Under the pieces are notes generated by a model that saw only the letters and a list, made by a program, of their open reading frames with translations, ran no database searches and was not told the origin of the DNA. From NCBI GenBank assembly GCA_002700095.1, contig PACL01000059.1:1-64000 (forward strand): DNA of 64,000 nucleotides. Reading direction: 5' to 3'. Below are positions 28,006 to 37,621 of this stretch, one piece after another. A program made the position numbers and the translations under genes. The DNA comes from Fulvimarina sp. GTDB taxonomy: Bacteria > Pseudomonadota > Alphaproteobacteria > Rhizobiales > Rhizobiaceae. The first letter of the stretch is position 1. The number at the start of each line of letters is the position of its first letter.

Positions 28006-28332
28006 ATGGTGAATGCCAGGCATGGACCGTTCCACCGACTGTCTTCTCCGACGCAATCCGCCATCGATGCCCAGCAGCAAGTCGGCAGCGCCGAGATCTG
28101 GGGCAAGCCCGCGCGAGGCAGCAACATCCCTTCCGTCAAGGCTTATCGCGGGCCGCTGCCGTCTGGCGAGAAGGGCGTGGAATTCTATACCGACATCGCG
28201 CCTCTCGCCGGGCAAAACACGCCGACATGGGCTCGCTGGAATCTCGGCCACACGCCCGGCGTCGTCCATCGAACCAGAGGCGGCGTCGACTATGCTGCGA
28301 TACCGGTTGAGATCACACTGGTCCGCAGTTGA
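28006..28332 (+). CDS. Conserved-looking hypothetical protein, possible toxin remnant
   Basis: A 108-residue frame with strings GPFHRLSSPTQSA, IWGKPARGSNIPSVKAYRGP and GVEFYTDIAPLAG that look like a real protein core. I cannot name the family. A stop codon lies 22 bases before the ATG in frame. The 310 bases upstream (27696-28005) have lower GC than the neighbouring genes and only overlapping short frames, as in a decayed gene. It is followed after 20 bases by another unknown small gene, an arrangement like a toxin C-terminus with its immunity gene. That reading is inference. Confidence 0.45.
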   Translation: MVNARHGPFHRLSSPTQSAIDAQQQVGSAEIWGKPARGSNIPSVKAYRGPLPSGEKGVEFYTDIAPLAGQNTPTWARWNLGHTPGVVHRTRGGVDYAAIPVEITLVRS

Positions 28333-28352
28333 GGCAGAAAGGAAAGGGCGCC

Positions 28353-28718
28353 ATGCTCGTCAAGGTTTCTAGTGACAGCCTCTTGTTCGCGGATCTGGTC
28401 CCGCAGGTCCAGTTCCAGTCGACGGACGCTGCCGTTCGCGAGGTTCTCACCCTGACGGAGGACGCCGACGACCTCGACGACTTCGTCGGCGGCGCGTTCG
28501 CGGTGGAGGGACATCCGAGCTTCGTCATGAAACACTATCGAGGCGAACCTTCCGGCCTCTATACGCTGTTCTTCGATCAGGACGTTCCGCCGGAACGTGC
28601 CCTGTCCTTCGCATGGCACCTCCTCGACGAACTCGGGCTCGAAGGCCGTTCGATCGTCTGGGCTCGCGCGACCCATGACGAGGATTCCTACGCGCCCCGC
28701 AACCGGAAGGCAGTCTGA
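28353..28718 (+). CDS. Hypothetical protein, possible immunity-type protein
   Basis: The 121-residue acidic protein is probably cytoplasmic, with no signal peptide. It shows alternating strands and helices (FVGGAFAVEGHPSFVMKHY, GLYTLFFDQDVPPERAL, FAWHLLDELGLEGRSIVWAR). ATG 28353 follows AAGGAAAGGG closely; an upstream TTG is less likely. I do not recognise the family. Small size, acidity and position after a toxin-like fragment suggest an immunity protein, with no direct evidence. Confidence 0.6.
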   Translation: MLVKVSSDSLLFADLVPQVQFQSTDAAVREVLTLTEDADDLDDFVGGAFAVEGHPSFVMKHYRGEPSGLYTLFFDQDVPPERALSFAWHLLDELGLEGRSIVWARATHDEDSYAPRNRKAV

Positions 28719-28838
28719 GCTGCACCCACCCGGTCGAAGGCGGCGCAGCCTCGATGGAGACTGACGCAAGGAGCAGGCATGCTGCGGCCCGCGATCACAG
28801 TGGATCCGGGCCGACGGTGTTTCCGGCGCCTGCCGCCT

Positions 28839-30755
28839 CTACGCCTGCATCTGGCGCTTGGCTTCCTCGCCGAGGGCGCGGAACACCGTGTCGACGATGG
28901 CCCGCGTGTCGAGGCCGGCCTGGACGATCATCGCCTCGGGCGCGGCGTGATTGACGAAGTCGTCCACCATCGCCATCGGACGGACCTTCAGGCCGCGGTC
29001 GAGGAGACCGTTCATCGCCAGGAACTGCATGACATGGGAGCCGAAGCCGCCGACGGCGCCTTCCTCGATGGTCACCAGCACCTCGTGCTCGCGGGCGAGC
29101 CGGGTGATCAGGGCGGTGTCGAGGGGCTTGGCGAAGCGGGCGTCGGCGACCGTCGTCGACAGGCCGAAGCCGTCGAGTTCCTTGGCGGCGGCCATGGCGT
29201 CGGCGAGGCGGGTGCCGAGGGCGAGAATGGCGACCTTGGAGCCCTCCTTCACCACCCGGCCGCGGCCGATGGAGAGGATCTCCCCGCGCTCCGGCATCTC
29301 GACGCCGACGCCGTTGCCGCGGGGGTAGCGGAAGGCGATGGGCCCGTCGTCATAGGCAGCCGCCGTGCGCACCATGTGCCGCAGCTCCGCCTCGTCGCTC
29401 GCCGCCATCACCACCATGCCCGGCAGGGCTGCGAGGAAGCCGACGTCGAAGGAGCCGGCATGGGTCGGCCCGTCGGCGCCGACGAAGCCGGCCCGGTCGA
29501 TGGCGAAGCGCACCGGCAGATGCTGGATGGCGACGTCGTGGACGACCTGGTCGTAGCCGCGCTGCAGGAAGGTCGAGTAGATCGCCGCGAAGGGCCGGTA
29601 GCCTTCCGAGGCGAGGCCGGCGCAGAAGGTCACGGCATGCTGCTCGGCGATGCCGACGTCGAAGGTGCGCTCGGGAAAGCGGGCGCCGAACTTGTCGAGG
29701 CCGGTGCCGGCGGGCATCGCGGCATTGACGGCGACGATCCGGTCGTCCTCCTCGGCCTCGCGGATCAGGCTGTCGGCGAAGACGCCGGTATAGCTCGGCG
29801 CATTGGCCTTGGACTTCGACTGGGCGCCGGTGATGACATCGAACTTCGACACGCCGTGATACTTGTCGGCCGAACTCTCCGCCGGCTCGTAGCCCTTGCC
29901 CTTCTTGGTGACGACATGGACGAGGATCGGCCCGGTCTTGGCGTCGCGGACATTCTTCAGGATCGGCAGGAGGTGGGTGAGGTCATGGCCGTCGATCGGC
30001 CCGACATAGTAGAAGCCGAGTTCCTCGAACAGCGTGCCGCCGGTGAAGAAGGCGCGGGTGTATTCCTCGGTCCGGCGGGCGCCCTCGCGCATGAAGTCCG
30101 GCAGGAGCTTGGTGAAGTTCTTCGCCCGGTCGCGCAGGGACCGGTAGGTCTTGCCGGAGACGAGGCGGGCGAGATAGGCGCTCATCGCCCCGGTCGGCGG
30201 GGCGATCGACATGTCGTTGTCGTTGAGAATGACGATCAGCCGGGCGTCGAGGGCGCCGGCATTGTTCATCGCCTCATAGGCCATGCCGGCGCTCATCGCG
30301 CCGTCGCCGATCACCGCGACGACGTTGTTGGAGCCGCGGGCGAGGTCCCGCGCCACCGCCATGCCGAGGCCGGCCGAGATCGAGGTGGAGGAATGGCCGG
30401 CACCGAAGGGGTCGTATTCGCTCTCGCCGCGCTTGGCGAAGCCGGACAGGCCGCCCTCCTGGCGGATCGTCTTCATCCGGTCGCGCCGCCCGGTGAGGAT
30501 CTTGTGGGGATAGGCCTGATGGCTGACGTCCCAGATCAGCCGGTCGCGGGGCGTATCGAAGACGTAGTGGAGGGCAACGGTCAGCTCGACGACGCCGAGT
30601 CCGGCGCCGAGATGGCCGCCGGTCCGCGAGATCTGGTCGATCAGGTCTGCCCGCAGCTCGTCGGCAAGCTGCGGGAGCTGCTCTTCCTCGAGACCGCGCA
30701 GGTCGTCCGGATTCTGGATCCGATCGAGGAGCGGCGTGATCGATGTTTCTGCCAC
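28839..30755 (-). CDS. dxs: 1-deoxy-D-xylulose-5-phosphate synthase
   Basis: The 638-residue enzyme joins pyruvate and glyceraldehyde 3-phosphate, the first step of the MEP isoprenoid pathway. The thiamine-diphosphate motif is [18 protein letters not shown], the N-terminal active-site loop is [15 protein letters not shown], and the central domain has [10 protein letters not shown] and the Glu-containing [18 protein letters not shown] 30755 has GAAAGG at 7-base spacing; a TTG five codons upstream is an alternative. It follows xseB and an HDAC-like gene on the same strand, a common rhizobial order. Confidence 0.97.
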   Translation of the reverse strand: MAETSITPLLDRIQNPDDLRGLEEEQLPQLADELRADLIDQISRTGGHLGAGLGVVELTVALHYVFDTPRDRLIWDVSHQAYPHKILTGRRDRMKTIRQEGGLSGFAKRGESEYDPFGAGHSSTSISAGLGMAVARDLARGSNNVVAVIGDGAMSAGMAYEAMNNAGALDARLIVILNDNDMSIAPPTGAMSAYLARLVSGKTYRSLRDRAKNFTKLLPDFMREGARRTEEYTRAFFTGGTLFEELGFYYVGPIDGHDLTHLLPILKNVRDAKTGPILVHVVTKKGKGYEPAESSADKYHGVSKFDVITGAQSKSKANAPSYTGVFADSLIREAEEDDRIVAVNAAMPAGTGLDKFGARFPERTFDVGIAEQHAVTFCAGLASEGYRPFAAIYSTFLQRGYDQVVHDVAIQHLPVRFAIDRAGFVGADGPTHAGSFDVGFLAALPGMVVMAASDEAELRHMVRTAAAYDDGPIAFRYPRGNGVGVEMPERGEILSIGRGRVVKEGSKVAILALGTRLADAMAAAKELDGFGLSTTVADARFAKPLDTALITRLAREHEVLVTIEEGAVGGFGSHVMQFLAMNGLLDRGLKVRPMAMVDDFVNHAAPEAMIVQAGLDTRAIVDTVFRALGEEAKRQMQA

Positions 30756-31002
30756 TACAAAACCTTTCAACGAGACTGACGCGGCCGCAACGCTTGCCGA
30801 TCAAACGGCGCGACCCATGCCACAATGCCCAAAGCGGCGTCATTGGCACGGTTATAAATCGTTCAGAGAGTGCGCCGATCAAGCGGGGGACTGCAAGTGT
30901 GTCGACGCATCTGCTTGAGATCCCATGCCGCCGGCCACGCGATCCGGTCCGATTGCCGGCCGGACGCGTGCGGGAAAACCCGGCGACGGCCGGTCCGGGG
31001 GC

Positions 31003-31275
31003 TCAGCCGGGATCCAGCGGCTCGGTTCCGACCGGCTTGCCGGCGCGGTTGAGCTTGATCTTTTCGACCTTGTCCTCGGCGGCGGACAGGAGCCGCTCGC
31101 AGTGGTTCTTCAGCTTCTCGCCGCGCTCGTAGATGCGGATGGAGATGTCGAGGGGAACGTCGCCGCGTTCGAGATCGCCGACGATCCGCTCGAGGGCGGC
31201 GATCGCATCCTCGAAGCTCATGCGCTTGATGTCGCTGTCGTCGGCGGGCAGGGGCGTCTCACCGGTCTCGGCCAT
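31003..31275 (-). CDS. xseB: Exodeoxyribonuclease VII small subunit
   Basis: The 90-residue protein is the standard size. The family pattern [20 protein letters not shown], followed by [19 protein letters not shown], is complete. Several copies bind the large subunit XseA, which is not in this window, and together they degrade single-stranded DNA. ATG 31275 has AAGGG at 7-base spacing. dxs lies 247 bases downstream and the HDAC-like gene 111 bases upstream. Confidence 0.95.
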   Translation of the reverse strand: MAETGETPLPADDSDIKRMSFEDAIAALERIVGDLERGDVPLDISIRIYERGEKLKNHCERLLSAAEDKVEKIKLNRAGKPVGTEPLDPG

Positions 31276-31386
31276 GGGGAACCCTTTCGTCATTCGTCGG
31301 TCTGTTCGCCGGAAGTGCGCTCGCCAGCCGGATGCGGGCCGGTTGGCCGCATCGTGGAACGGGCGAGGCGGAACGGGCGGAGCGGA

Positions 31387-32313
31387 TCAGCCGGTCATCA
31401 GCCGCTTGACATGGGCGGCGCTCGACACGGCGAGGCCCCTGAGGTCGTAGCCGCCTTCCAGCAGGCTGACGAGGCGTCCCCCGGCATGGCGATCGGCGAC
31501 GTCGAGGAGCCGGCCGGTGGCCCAGTCGAAATCGGCCTCGGTCAGGTTGATGTTGGCGAGCGGGTCCCGGTAGTGGGCGTCGAAGCCGGCGGAGATGATC
31601 ACCAGATCCGGACGGAAGGCCTCGAGGGCGAGCAGAACCCGCTCCAGCATCGCCGCGCGGAAGGCCTCGCTGCCATCGCCGGAGGCGAGCGGCGCGTTGA
31701 CGATGTTGCCGGCGCCGGTCTCGGTCTTGGCGCCGGTGCCCGGATAGAGCGGCATCTGGTGGGTCGAGGCGTAGAAGACCGTCTGATCCGCCCAGAAGAT
31801 GTCCTGGGTGCCGTTGCCGTGATGGACGTCCCAGTCGACGATTGCGACCCGTTCGAGGCCGTGCACCGCCTGGGCGTGCCGCGCCGCGATGGCGGCGTTG
31901 TTGAACAGGCAGAAGCCCATCGCCGTCGCTTTCTCGGCATGGTGGCCGGGCGGACGGGAGGCGACGAAGACGTTCTTCGCCGCGCCCGAGACCACGTCGT
32001 CGACGGCGGCGGTCGCGGCGCCGACGCCGTGCAGCGCGGCCGTGAAGCTCTTCGGGCTGACGATGGTGTCGGAATCGATCCGGGTCAGCCCTTCTTCGGG
32101 GATGGCCTTGGCGACCTTGCGGACATAGTCCTCCGGGTGGCAGCGGTAGATGGATTCGAGCGAGCCCTCGGGCGCCTCGGTCCGGTCGAGATGCTGGAAC
32201 GCCTCGGCCTCGAGCGCGGTGGCGACGGCCATCATCCGGTCCGGACGCTCCGGGTGGCCGGGGCCGGTCAGATGCTCGGCGAAGATCTCGTGGAAATAAA
32301 GCCGCGTGTTCAT
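31387..32313 (-). CDS. Histone deacetylase family protein (acetoin utilisation/APAH-like)
   Basis: The 308-residue protein has the class II HDAC-like fold. Catalytic and zinc-binding residues are in SRPPGHHAEKATAMGFCLFN (tandem His), DWDVHHGNGTQ (Asp and His ligands) and SAGFDAHYRDP (Asp ligand), with LEGGYDLRGLA near the end. Bacterial members deacetylate polyamines, small amides or proteins. The substrate here is unknown. It heads the HDAC-xseB-dxs string. Confidence 0.94.
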   Translation of the reverse strand: MNTRLYFHEIFAEHLTGPGHPERPDRMMAVATALEAEAFQHLDRTEAPEGSLESIYRCHPEDYVRKVAKAIPEEGLTRIDSDTIVSPKSFTAALHGVGAATAAVDDVVSGAAKNVFVASRPPGHHAEKATAMGFCLFNNAAIAARHAQAVHGLERVAIVDWDVHHGNGTQDIFWADQTVFYASTHQMPLYPGTGAKTETGAGNIVNAPLASGDGSEAFRAAMLERVLLALEAFRPDLVIISAGFDAHYRDPLANINLTEADFDWATGRLLDVADRHAGGRLVSLLEGGYDLRGLAVSSAAHVKRLMTG

Positions 32314-32343
32314 CTGAGCGAGCTAGCGCCTCCCCGGGCGAGT

Positions 32344-33501
32344 TCAATCATGGCGGGTCGGCCCGCCGTCGTTCGCCCCTTGCGGCGACGAGCCATGCGA
32401 GGTGTGCCGCGCCACGCCGACCTGGCCGCGGTCGCGCAGATAGTGGTCGGCGATGGCGCAGGCGACCATCGCCTCGCCGACCGGCACGGCGCGGATCCCG
32501 ACGCAGGGATCGTGCCGGCCCTTGGTCATCACGTCCACCGCATTGCCGTCGGCATCGACCGACTGGCGCGGGGTGAGGATCGAGGAGGTCGGCTTGACGG
32601 CGAAGCGGGCGATCACCTGCTGGCCGGTGGAGATGCCGCCGAGGATGCCGCCGGCATGGTTGGACAGATAGTCCGGCCGGCCGTCCTCGCCTGGTCGCAT
32701 CTCGTCGGCATTGTCCTCGCCGCAGAGCGCGGCCGCGGCGAAGCCGTCGCCGATCTCGACGCCCTTGACGGCATTGATCGACATCAGGCCCGCCGCGATG
32801 TCGGCGTCGAGCTTGCCGTAGATCGGTGCGCCGAGGCCGGCCGGCACGCCGTCGGCGACGATCTCGACCACCGCGCCGATCGACGAGCCGCGCTTGCGCA
32901 CGCCGTCGAGGAGTTCGGCCCAGCGGGTGGCCGTTGCGGCATCGGGGCAGAAGAACGGGTTGTTCGATACCTCGGCCCAGTCCCAGCGGGCGCGGTCGAT
33001 CCAGACGTCGCCGATCGCGACCAGCGCGCCGCGCACCGTCAGCCCCGGCACGACCTTGCGGGCGATCGCCCCGGCGGCGACGCGCATCGCCGTCTCCCTG
33101 GCCGAGGACCGGCCGCCGCCGCGATAGTCCCTGATGCCGTATTTGACGTCGTAGGTGACGTCGGCATGGCCGGGCCGGTAGCGCTTCGCGATGTCGGAAT
33201 AGTCCTTCGAGCGCTGGTCGGTGTTGTCGATGTGCAGCGCGATCGGCGTGCCGGTGGAGACGTATTCGCCCTCGGCCTCCCCGGGCATGACGCCGGACAG
33301 GATGCGCACCGCGTCGGCTTCCTGGCGCTGGGTGGTGTAGCGCGACTGGCCGGGGCGGCGACGGTCGAGCTCGGCCTGGATGTCGGCGAGGGTGAAGCGG
33401 ATGTTCGGAGGCGTTCCGTCGATCACGCAGCCGATCGCGGGCCCGTGGCTTTCGCCCCAGGTGGTGACACGGAAGAGATGGCCGAAGCTGTTGTGCGACA
33501 T
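32344..33501 (-). CDS. aroC: Chorismate synthase
   Basis: The 385-residue enzyme makes chorismate from EPSP with reduced FMN, the last shared step of aromatic synthesis. The signatures are [20 protein letters not shown] at the start, [20 protein letters not shown] and the [19 protein letters not shown] flavin site. The C-terminal half has a slightly extended tail. ATG 33501 gives the exact family N-terminus; the open frame extends far upstream without support. It lies upstream of the HDAC-like gene with a 30-base gap. Confidence 0.96.
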   Translation of the reverse strand: MSHNSFGHLFRVTTWGESHGPAIGCVIDGTPPNIRFTLADIQAELDRRRPGQSRYTTQRQEADAVRILSGVMPGEAEGEYVSTGTPIALHIDNTDQRSKDYSDIAKRYRPGHADVTYDVKYGIRDYRGGGRSSARETAMRVAAGAIARKVVPGLTVRGALVAIGDVWIDRARWDWAEVSNNPFFCPDAATATRWAELLDGVRKRGSSIGAVVEIVADGVPAGLGAPIYGKLDADIAAGLMSINAVKGVEIGDGFAAAALCGEDNADEMRPGEDGRPDYLSNHAGGILGGISTGQQVIARFAVKPTSSILTPRQSVDADGNAVDVMTKGRHDPCVGIRAVPVGEAMVACAIADHYLRDRGQVGVARHTSHGSSPQGANDGGPTRHD

Positions 33502-33907
33502 GAGCGGATGAAAGCCGTGATGGGGCCGGGTGGTGAGGCGGGTGGCGGAATGGCTGGTGATCTCTCTATCCGCAAAGGACGAGACGCGCAAAGGCGGGAC
33601 GCTCGAAGGGCGGGATCGGGCAGATCCGGCGCGTCCACACGCGGCACGGCCGGAGGGGATCCGGCAGCCGGCGCGCCACGCGGGAAAGACGCGGGTCCGC
33701 AAGATGTGCAGCCTTAACGAAGCCCTTACCATGCCTGAGAACTTTTCGATACAATTCGCCATGCGGCGGTACGACTTTGGACACAATCAGAGGCGACCTT
33801 CCCATGTCACCGACGATGAGGGTCGGACCCACGGACTGGCGGGACTTCCGACTGGAAGGACGCGGGGCCGGTTGCCCGAGGGCAGGGGTTGCAGCGAGGA
33901 GAAAGTC
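33502..33907. other. Gap without a supported gene
   Basis: About 400 bases separate the divergent aroC and DUF1344 genes. Short frames occur in several registers but match nothing known. The stretch around 33730-33770 is relatively AT-rich and is the likeliest promoter zone. Confidence 0.45.
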
Positions 33908-34156
33908 ATGACGAGGCAGATACTGGCGCTATTCGCGAGTTCGTTCCTGACGGTGGCCATGTCTATTCCCTCCGTGGCGCGCGAGGCGGACGGCGTGATC
34001 GAAGCCATCGACCAGGAGCGGTCGGAACTGCGGCTCAGCGACGGCCAGGTCTATCACCTGCCGCCGGACTTCGATTACGACGCCATCGCCCAGGGCATGA
34101 CCGTGGTGGTGATCTACGACGCCGCCGACGAGCGGCCGGTGCTTCACGCGATCTGA
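33908..34156 (+). CDS. DUF1344 small exported protein
   Basis: The 82-residue protein has a signal peptide (ILALFASSFLTVAMSIPSVA) and a small domain reading GVIEAIDQERSELRLSDGQVY and then GMTVVVIYDA. That matches DUF1344, short periplasmic proteins common in rhizobia and of unknown function. ATG 33908 follows GAGGAGAAAG. No operon partner is visible. Confidence 0.85.
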   Translation: MTRQILALFASSFLTVAMSIPSVAREADGVIEAIDQERSELRLSDGQVYHLPPDFDYDAIAQGMTVVVIYDAADERPVLHAI

Positions 34157-34392
34157 GGCCGATCGCCCCGATCGTCGACTGGCGCCGGCGGGTTGCCGCT
34201 GAAGCGCCGCATGGGCTCGACTGCGTGAGGCGCAGAGCGCTTTCCACGCAGAGACTGCTCCACCGAGAGTGGCTCGAGGCCCCTTGGTGGGCTCGCAAAA
34301 GGGTCTAGGCAATCACGCGGCGACTGGCGGTGGACGGGCCGCCGGCAGGCCGACAGGCTCGGCTCTGCGACCGCCGAAGCGCCCGAAACCTC

Positions 34393-35151
34393 CTACAGGA
34401 CACCGGAATAACGCTTGGCGAGGGCCGGCAGCGTCGCCTCCCGCCAGCGGGCGTCCCGATCGGCGCGGGGCGTGGTGATGTCGTAGACGCCGCGCATGCG
34501 CGCCGGCCGCTCGGTCAGGAAGATGATCCTGTCGGAGAGCTGCACCGCCTCGCGCAGATTGTGGGTGACCATCAGCGCCGTCGTCGGCCGCGCCGACCAG
34601 ACATCCGTCAGGAGCGTGCGCAGCCGCGACGCCGTCTGTTCGTCGAGGGAGACGAAGGGCTCGTCGAGGACCAGCAGCGACGGGCGGATGGCGAAGGCGC
34701 GCGCCAGCGCCGCTCGGCGGGCGAGGCCGAGGGAGAGTTCGCCCGGATAGCGCGAGCGCATCTCGGCGAGGCCGAGGACGGCGAAGAGATCATCGAGGTC
34801 GCGACCGGTATCCTCGTCGCTCAGCGCCAGGCGGACATTCTCCTCGACCGTGCGCCAGGGCAGCAGCCGGGGCTCCTGGAACACCGCCGCGATGCGGCCG
34901 CCGCCGGCCGGCAGCTTCAGCCTGCCGTCGAACTCCCGGTCGAGCCCGAGAATGATCCGCAGCGTCGTCGTCTTGCCGCAGCCGGAGGGGCCGATCAGCG
35001 TCGCGAAGCTGCCCGGCGCCACGGAGAAGGCGATCTCGTCGATCGCCCGCACGGCGTCGCCGTCGGCGCCGCGGAACGTCTTGCCGCGGATCTCAACTTC
35101 CAGCGCGTCTTGGTCGCCAGCGGGTGGAATGGGCTTCGAAAGGTTGGACAA
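34393..35151 (-). CDS. ABC transporter ATP-binding protein, NitT/TauT (SsuB-like) type
   Basis: The 252-residue ATPase has Walker A GPSGCGKTT, a Q-loop in VFQEPRLLPW and Walker B LLVLDEPFVSLDEQ with the H-loop in MVTHNLREAV. The signature reads LSLGLARRAALARA rather than LSGGQ, a variant that still keeps the leading LS and Gly. It is the third gene of an operon and overlaps the permease gene by 59 bases. The substrate is unknown; the group imports sulfonates, nitrate, pyrimidine precursors or similar small molecules. Confidence 0.92.
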   Translation of the reverse strand: MSNLSKPIPPAGDQDALEVEIRGKTFRGADGDAVRAIDEIAFSVAPGSFATLIGPSGCGKTTTLRIILGLDREFDGRLKLPAGGGRIAAVFQEPRLLPWRTVEENVRLALSDEDTGRDLDDLFAVLGLAEMRSRYPGELSLGLARRAALARAFAIRPSLLVLDEPFVSLDEQTASRLRTLLTDVWSARPTTALMVTHNLREAVQLSDRIIFLTERPARMRGVYDITTPRADRDARWREATLPALAKRYSGVL

Positions 35152-35923
35152 GGAGGAACTCGATGGTCAGCATGACGGCGACGAAGGCCAGGGTATAGGC
35201 GAGGATCGCCGCGACGTCGAAGAGCTGGAAATAAAGGTTGATCTGGAAGCCGACACCGTTCGAACGGCCGAGCAGCTCGACGACGAGGGCGATCTTCCAG
35301 ATCAGGCTGATGCCGGTGCGCGAGGCGGCGGCGAAATAGGGCTGGAGCTGCGGCAGGACGACGTGGCGCAGCGTCCGGCCAGCGGAGAAGCGATAGACCG
35401 AGGCCATCTCCTCCAGATCCCGGTCGAGGGTGCGGGCGCCCTCGCGCATGGTGACGACGACATTGGGGATCTTGTTGACGGCGATGGCGCCGATCGCCGC
35501 CGCCTCGTTCAGGCCGAACCAGATGTAGGCCAGAACGATGACGACCAGCGCCGGGATGTTGAGGAAGAGGATCAGCCAGGGATCGAAGAAGCGGTTCGCC
35601 TCGCGGTTCATGCCGAGGACGATGCCGATCACCGAGCCGATCGCCATGGCGAGGACGAAGGCGGCGATCACCCGCATCAGGGTCATGGCGAGGTGGAAGA
35701 ACAGTTCCCCCGTGGCCGCATCCCGCCAGAACGCCTCGGCCACCGCCGGCGGCGCCGGCAGGACGCGGCTGTCGGCGACGATCGCGGCGATCCACCACAG
35801 GGCGAGCAGCCCCGCCAAGGAGAGGGCCGTGACGAGGCGCGGGCCGAAGACGGGACGGCCGAGCGCGGCCGGACGCTGAAGCAGCGCTGTGTCCGTAGCG
35901 TCGGCCCGGTGGTCAGGAGCCAT
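35093..35923 (-). CDS. ABC transporter permease, NitT/TauT type
   Basis: The 276-residue protein has about six membrane helices starting at LVTALSLAGLLALWWIAAIV. The EAA-type coupling loop reads EEMASVYRFSAGRTLRHVVLP. It forms the channel of the importer. ATG 35923 is chosen: it overlaps the end of the binding-protein gene by 11 bases, consistent with translational coupling, while the longer frame has a non-membrane Arg/Ser-rich start. Confidence 0.91.
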   Translation of the reverse strand: MAPDHRADATDTALLQRPAALGRPVFGPRLVTALSLAGLLALWWIAAIVADSRVLPAPPAVAEAFWRDAATGELFFHLAMTLMRVIAAFVLAMAIGSVIGIVLGMNREANRFFDPWLILFLNIPALVVIVLAYIWFGLNEAAAIGAIAVNKIPNVVVTMREGARTLDRDLEEMASVYRFSAGRTLRHVVLPQLQPYFAAASRTGISLIWKIALVVELLGRSNGVGFQINLYFQLFDVAAILAYTLAFVAVMLTIEFLLVQPFEAHSTRWRPRRAGS

Positions 35924-36908
35924 TCTTGCCGTCGTCGAAGTAGGTGCCGGGCGACAGCGTCGTCGCCGGGCCGACCAGCCTCTCGCCGCCGATCTTGGCC
36001 AGGAGCTCGTAGAGCGTCTCGGTGTCCTTCGCCTCATCGGCGGGCGAGCGCGACGGAATGCCCTCGCGGTAGCGCTGGCGCAGGGTCGTGAAGGTCGCCT
36101 CGTCCTCGGCCTTCATCAGCGGCCGCAGCTCTTCCCAGGCGGCGTCGGAGGTGGCGAGCAATTCCTTGGTCGCCTTGTCGGCGGCGAGAAACCCTTCGAT
36201 CGCCTTCGGATTGCGCTCGGCGAAATCGTCGCCGAACACCCAGCCGATGGCGGCGACGGGGCCGGAGGTGCCGAGCTGCATCGCCGCGTCCGTCCCCGAG
36301 ACGAGGGTGCGGAAGCCGGCGGCTTCGAGGCGAGCCGCGTAGTGCCAGAAGTTCAAAACGGCATCGAGCTCGCCCTGACGGGCCTTTTCCGCGAGCAGCG
36401 GCGGCGCGCCGTAGACGATATCATTCTCCGCCGCAAGGTCGATGCCGGCGTCCTTCCGGGCGAGAGCCTGGATGAGCAGCCAGTTCTTGTCGAGCGGCCC
36501 GCCGGCGACGCCGATGCTGCGGTCCTTCAGGTCGCCGAGCCCGCGAACGTCGCTGTCGCCGGGCACCATCAGCGAGCCGACGGAGGTCGAATAGGGCACG
36601 AAGGTGTAATCGGCGCCGGTGGCCCGCAGCCGCGACACCCACAGCCAGTCCGAGACGATCATGTCGACGCTGCCGGCCTGGAGCGCGACGGCGGTGGCGT
36701 CCTCCCCCGCGAAGGGCACGAGCTCGACATCGACGCCGGCGGCCGTGTCGAGGCCGGCGCGCTTCATCGCGTCGAGCTCCCAGTTCACCGTGCCGAACTT
36801 CAGGATCCCGACACGGATGGTCGCACGGTCCTCGGCTTTGGCGATGGAAACGGATTGGACGGCGAGCAACAGCGCGAACAAAGCCGCGACGGCGCGCGTG
36901 AGCCGCAT
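35913..36908 (-). CDS. ABC transporter substrate-binding protein, NitT/TauT type
   Basis: The 331-residue periplasmic protein has a signal peptide (MRLTRAVAALFALLLAVQSV, ending near AKA). A two-lobed SsuA/TauA-like domain follows: IRVGILKFGTVNWEL, QAGSVDMIVSDWLW, VPYSTSVGSLMV and DRSIGVAGGPLDKNW. ATG 36908 has GGAGG at 6-base spacing. It is first of three genes (binding protein, permease, ATPase). The ligand is unknown; the bioYMN operon upstream is a separate transcription unit. Confidence 0.9.
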   Translation of the reverse strand: MRLTRAVAALFALLLAVQSVSIAKAEDRATIRVGILKFGTVNWELDAMKRAGLDTAAGVDVELVPFAGEDATAVALQAGSVDMIVSDWLWVSRLRATGADYTFVPYSTSVGSLMVPGDSDVRGLGDLKDRSIGVAGGPLDKNWLLIQALARKDAGIDLAAENDIVYGAPPLLAEKARQGELDAVLNFWHYAARLEAAGFRTLVSGTDAAMQLGTSGPVAAIGWVFGDDFAERNPKAIEGFLAADKATKELLATSDAAWEELRPLMKAEDEATFTTLRQRYREGIPSRSPADEAKDTETLYELLAKIGGERLVGPATTLSPGTYFDDGKNGS

Positions 36909-37030
36909 GACGATCCTCCCAAAATCGACGATGCCCGCCCTCATGATAGGGACTCAGGCGCCGCAATGCGATGGGTGCGCGTCCCGAAAACGATGCGTTG
37001 CCCTCAAGGGCTTTCGGCCGGGCGCTGCAA

Positions 37031-37621
37031 TCAGGAACGCGCGTCGATCGCCTCGGCGATCTCGTCGGCCATCTTCAGGAGGCGGATGATCACCGGCACC
37101 ACCAGCGTCAGCGGCGAGGGGCTGCGGCCCCGGGCGACCTGCGCCTCGCGCACCTCGCCGGCGATCTGGCCGATGGTGGGGATGAAGCGGATGGTGAGCG
37201 AGATGGCGAGGGAGACTTTGGCCACGTCGAGACCGAGGCGCGACAGTGGCGACAGGCCGCGCTCGATCACCGCCACGAGATCGGCGGTGCGGGTGGTCAG
37301 CGTGACGAGGCCGGCGGCGAGGATGAGGGCGGCGAAGCGCAGGACGACGAGGACGGCCTCGCCGGGCGTCGCGAGCCAGAGCTGGGCGGTGAACAGCACC
37401 GCGAGGACGACGGCCACCGGCCGCAGCTGGCGAAGGACGAGGCGCGGGCCGAAGCCCGCGACGCCATAGAGAGCAAGCACCAGCGCGAGGACGGCGGCGG
37501 CCGGCCAAGGCGACGGAATCGCAAAGACCAGAGTTCCGGCCGCGAGCAGCGCCAGGAGCTTGCGGCCGGCGCCCATGCGGTGCAGCGGGCTGTCGCCGGC
37601 GCGGTAGAGCCCGGCGATCAT
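37031..37621 (-). CDS. bioN: ECF transporter T component BioN
   Basis: The 196-residue membrane protein couples BioM to BioY. It has several membrane helices and the coupling-helix motif EAQVARGRSP near residue 160, matching the Ala-Arg-Gly signature of T components, followed by PLTLVVPVIIRLLKMADEIA. Its ATG overlaps the bioM stop by 4 bases (ATGA). It is last in the bioY-bioM-bioN operon. Confidence 0.93.
   Translation of the reverse strand: MIAGLYRAGDSPLHRMGAGRKLLALLAAGTLVFAIPSPWPAAAVLALVLALYGVAGFGPRLVLRQLRPVAVVLAVLFTAQLWLATPGEAVLVVLRFAALILAAGLVTLTTRTADLVAVIERGLSPLSRLGLDVAKVSLAISLTIRFIPTIGQIAGEVREAQVARGRSPSPLTLVVPVIIRLLKMADEIAEAIDARS

Noticed and set aside
27732-28139. 135-codon minus-strand frame opposite the unknown gene pair
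   Set aside because: No domain, no ribosome-binding site and overlapping frames on both strands; treated as noise in a decayed stretch.
30925-33717. 930-codon plus-strand frame
   Set aside because: It runs antisense across xseB, the HDAC-like gene and aroC and has no domain of its own.
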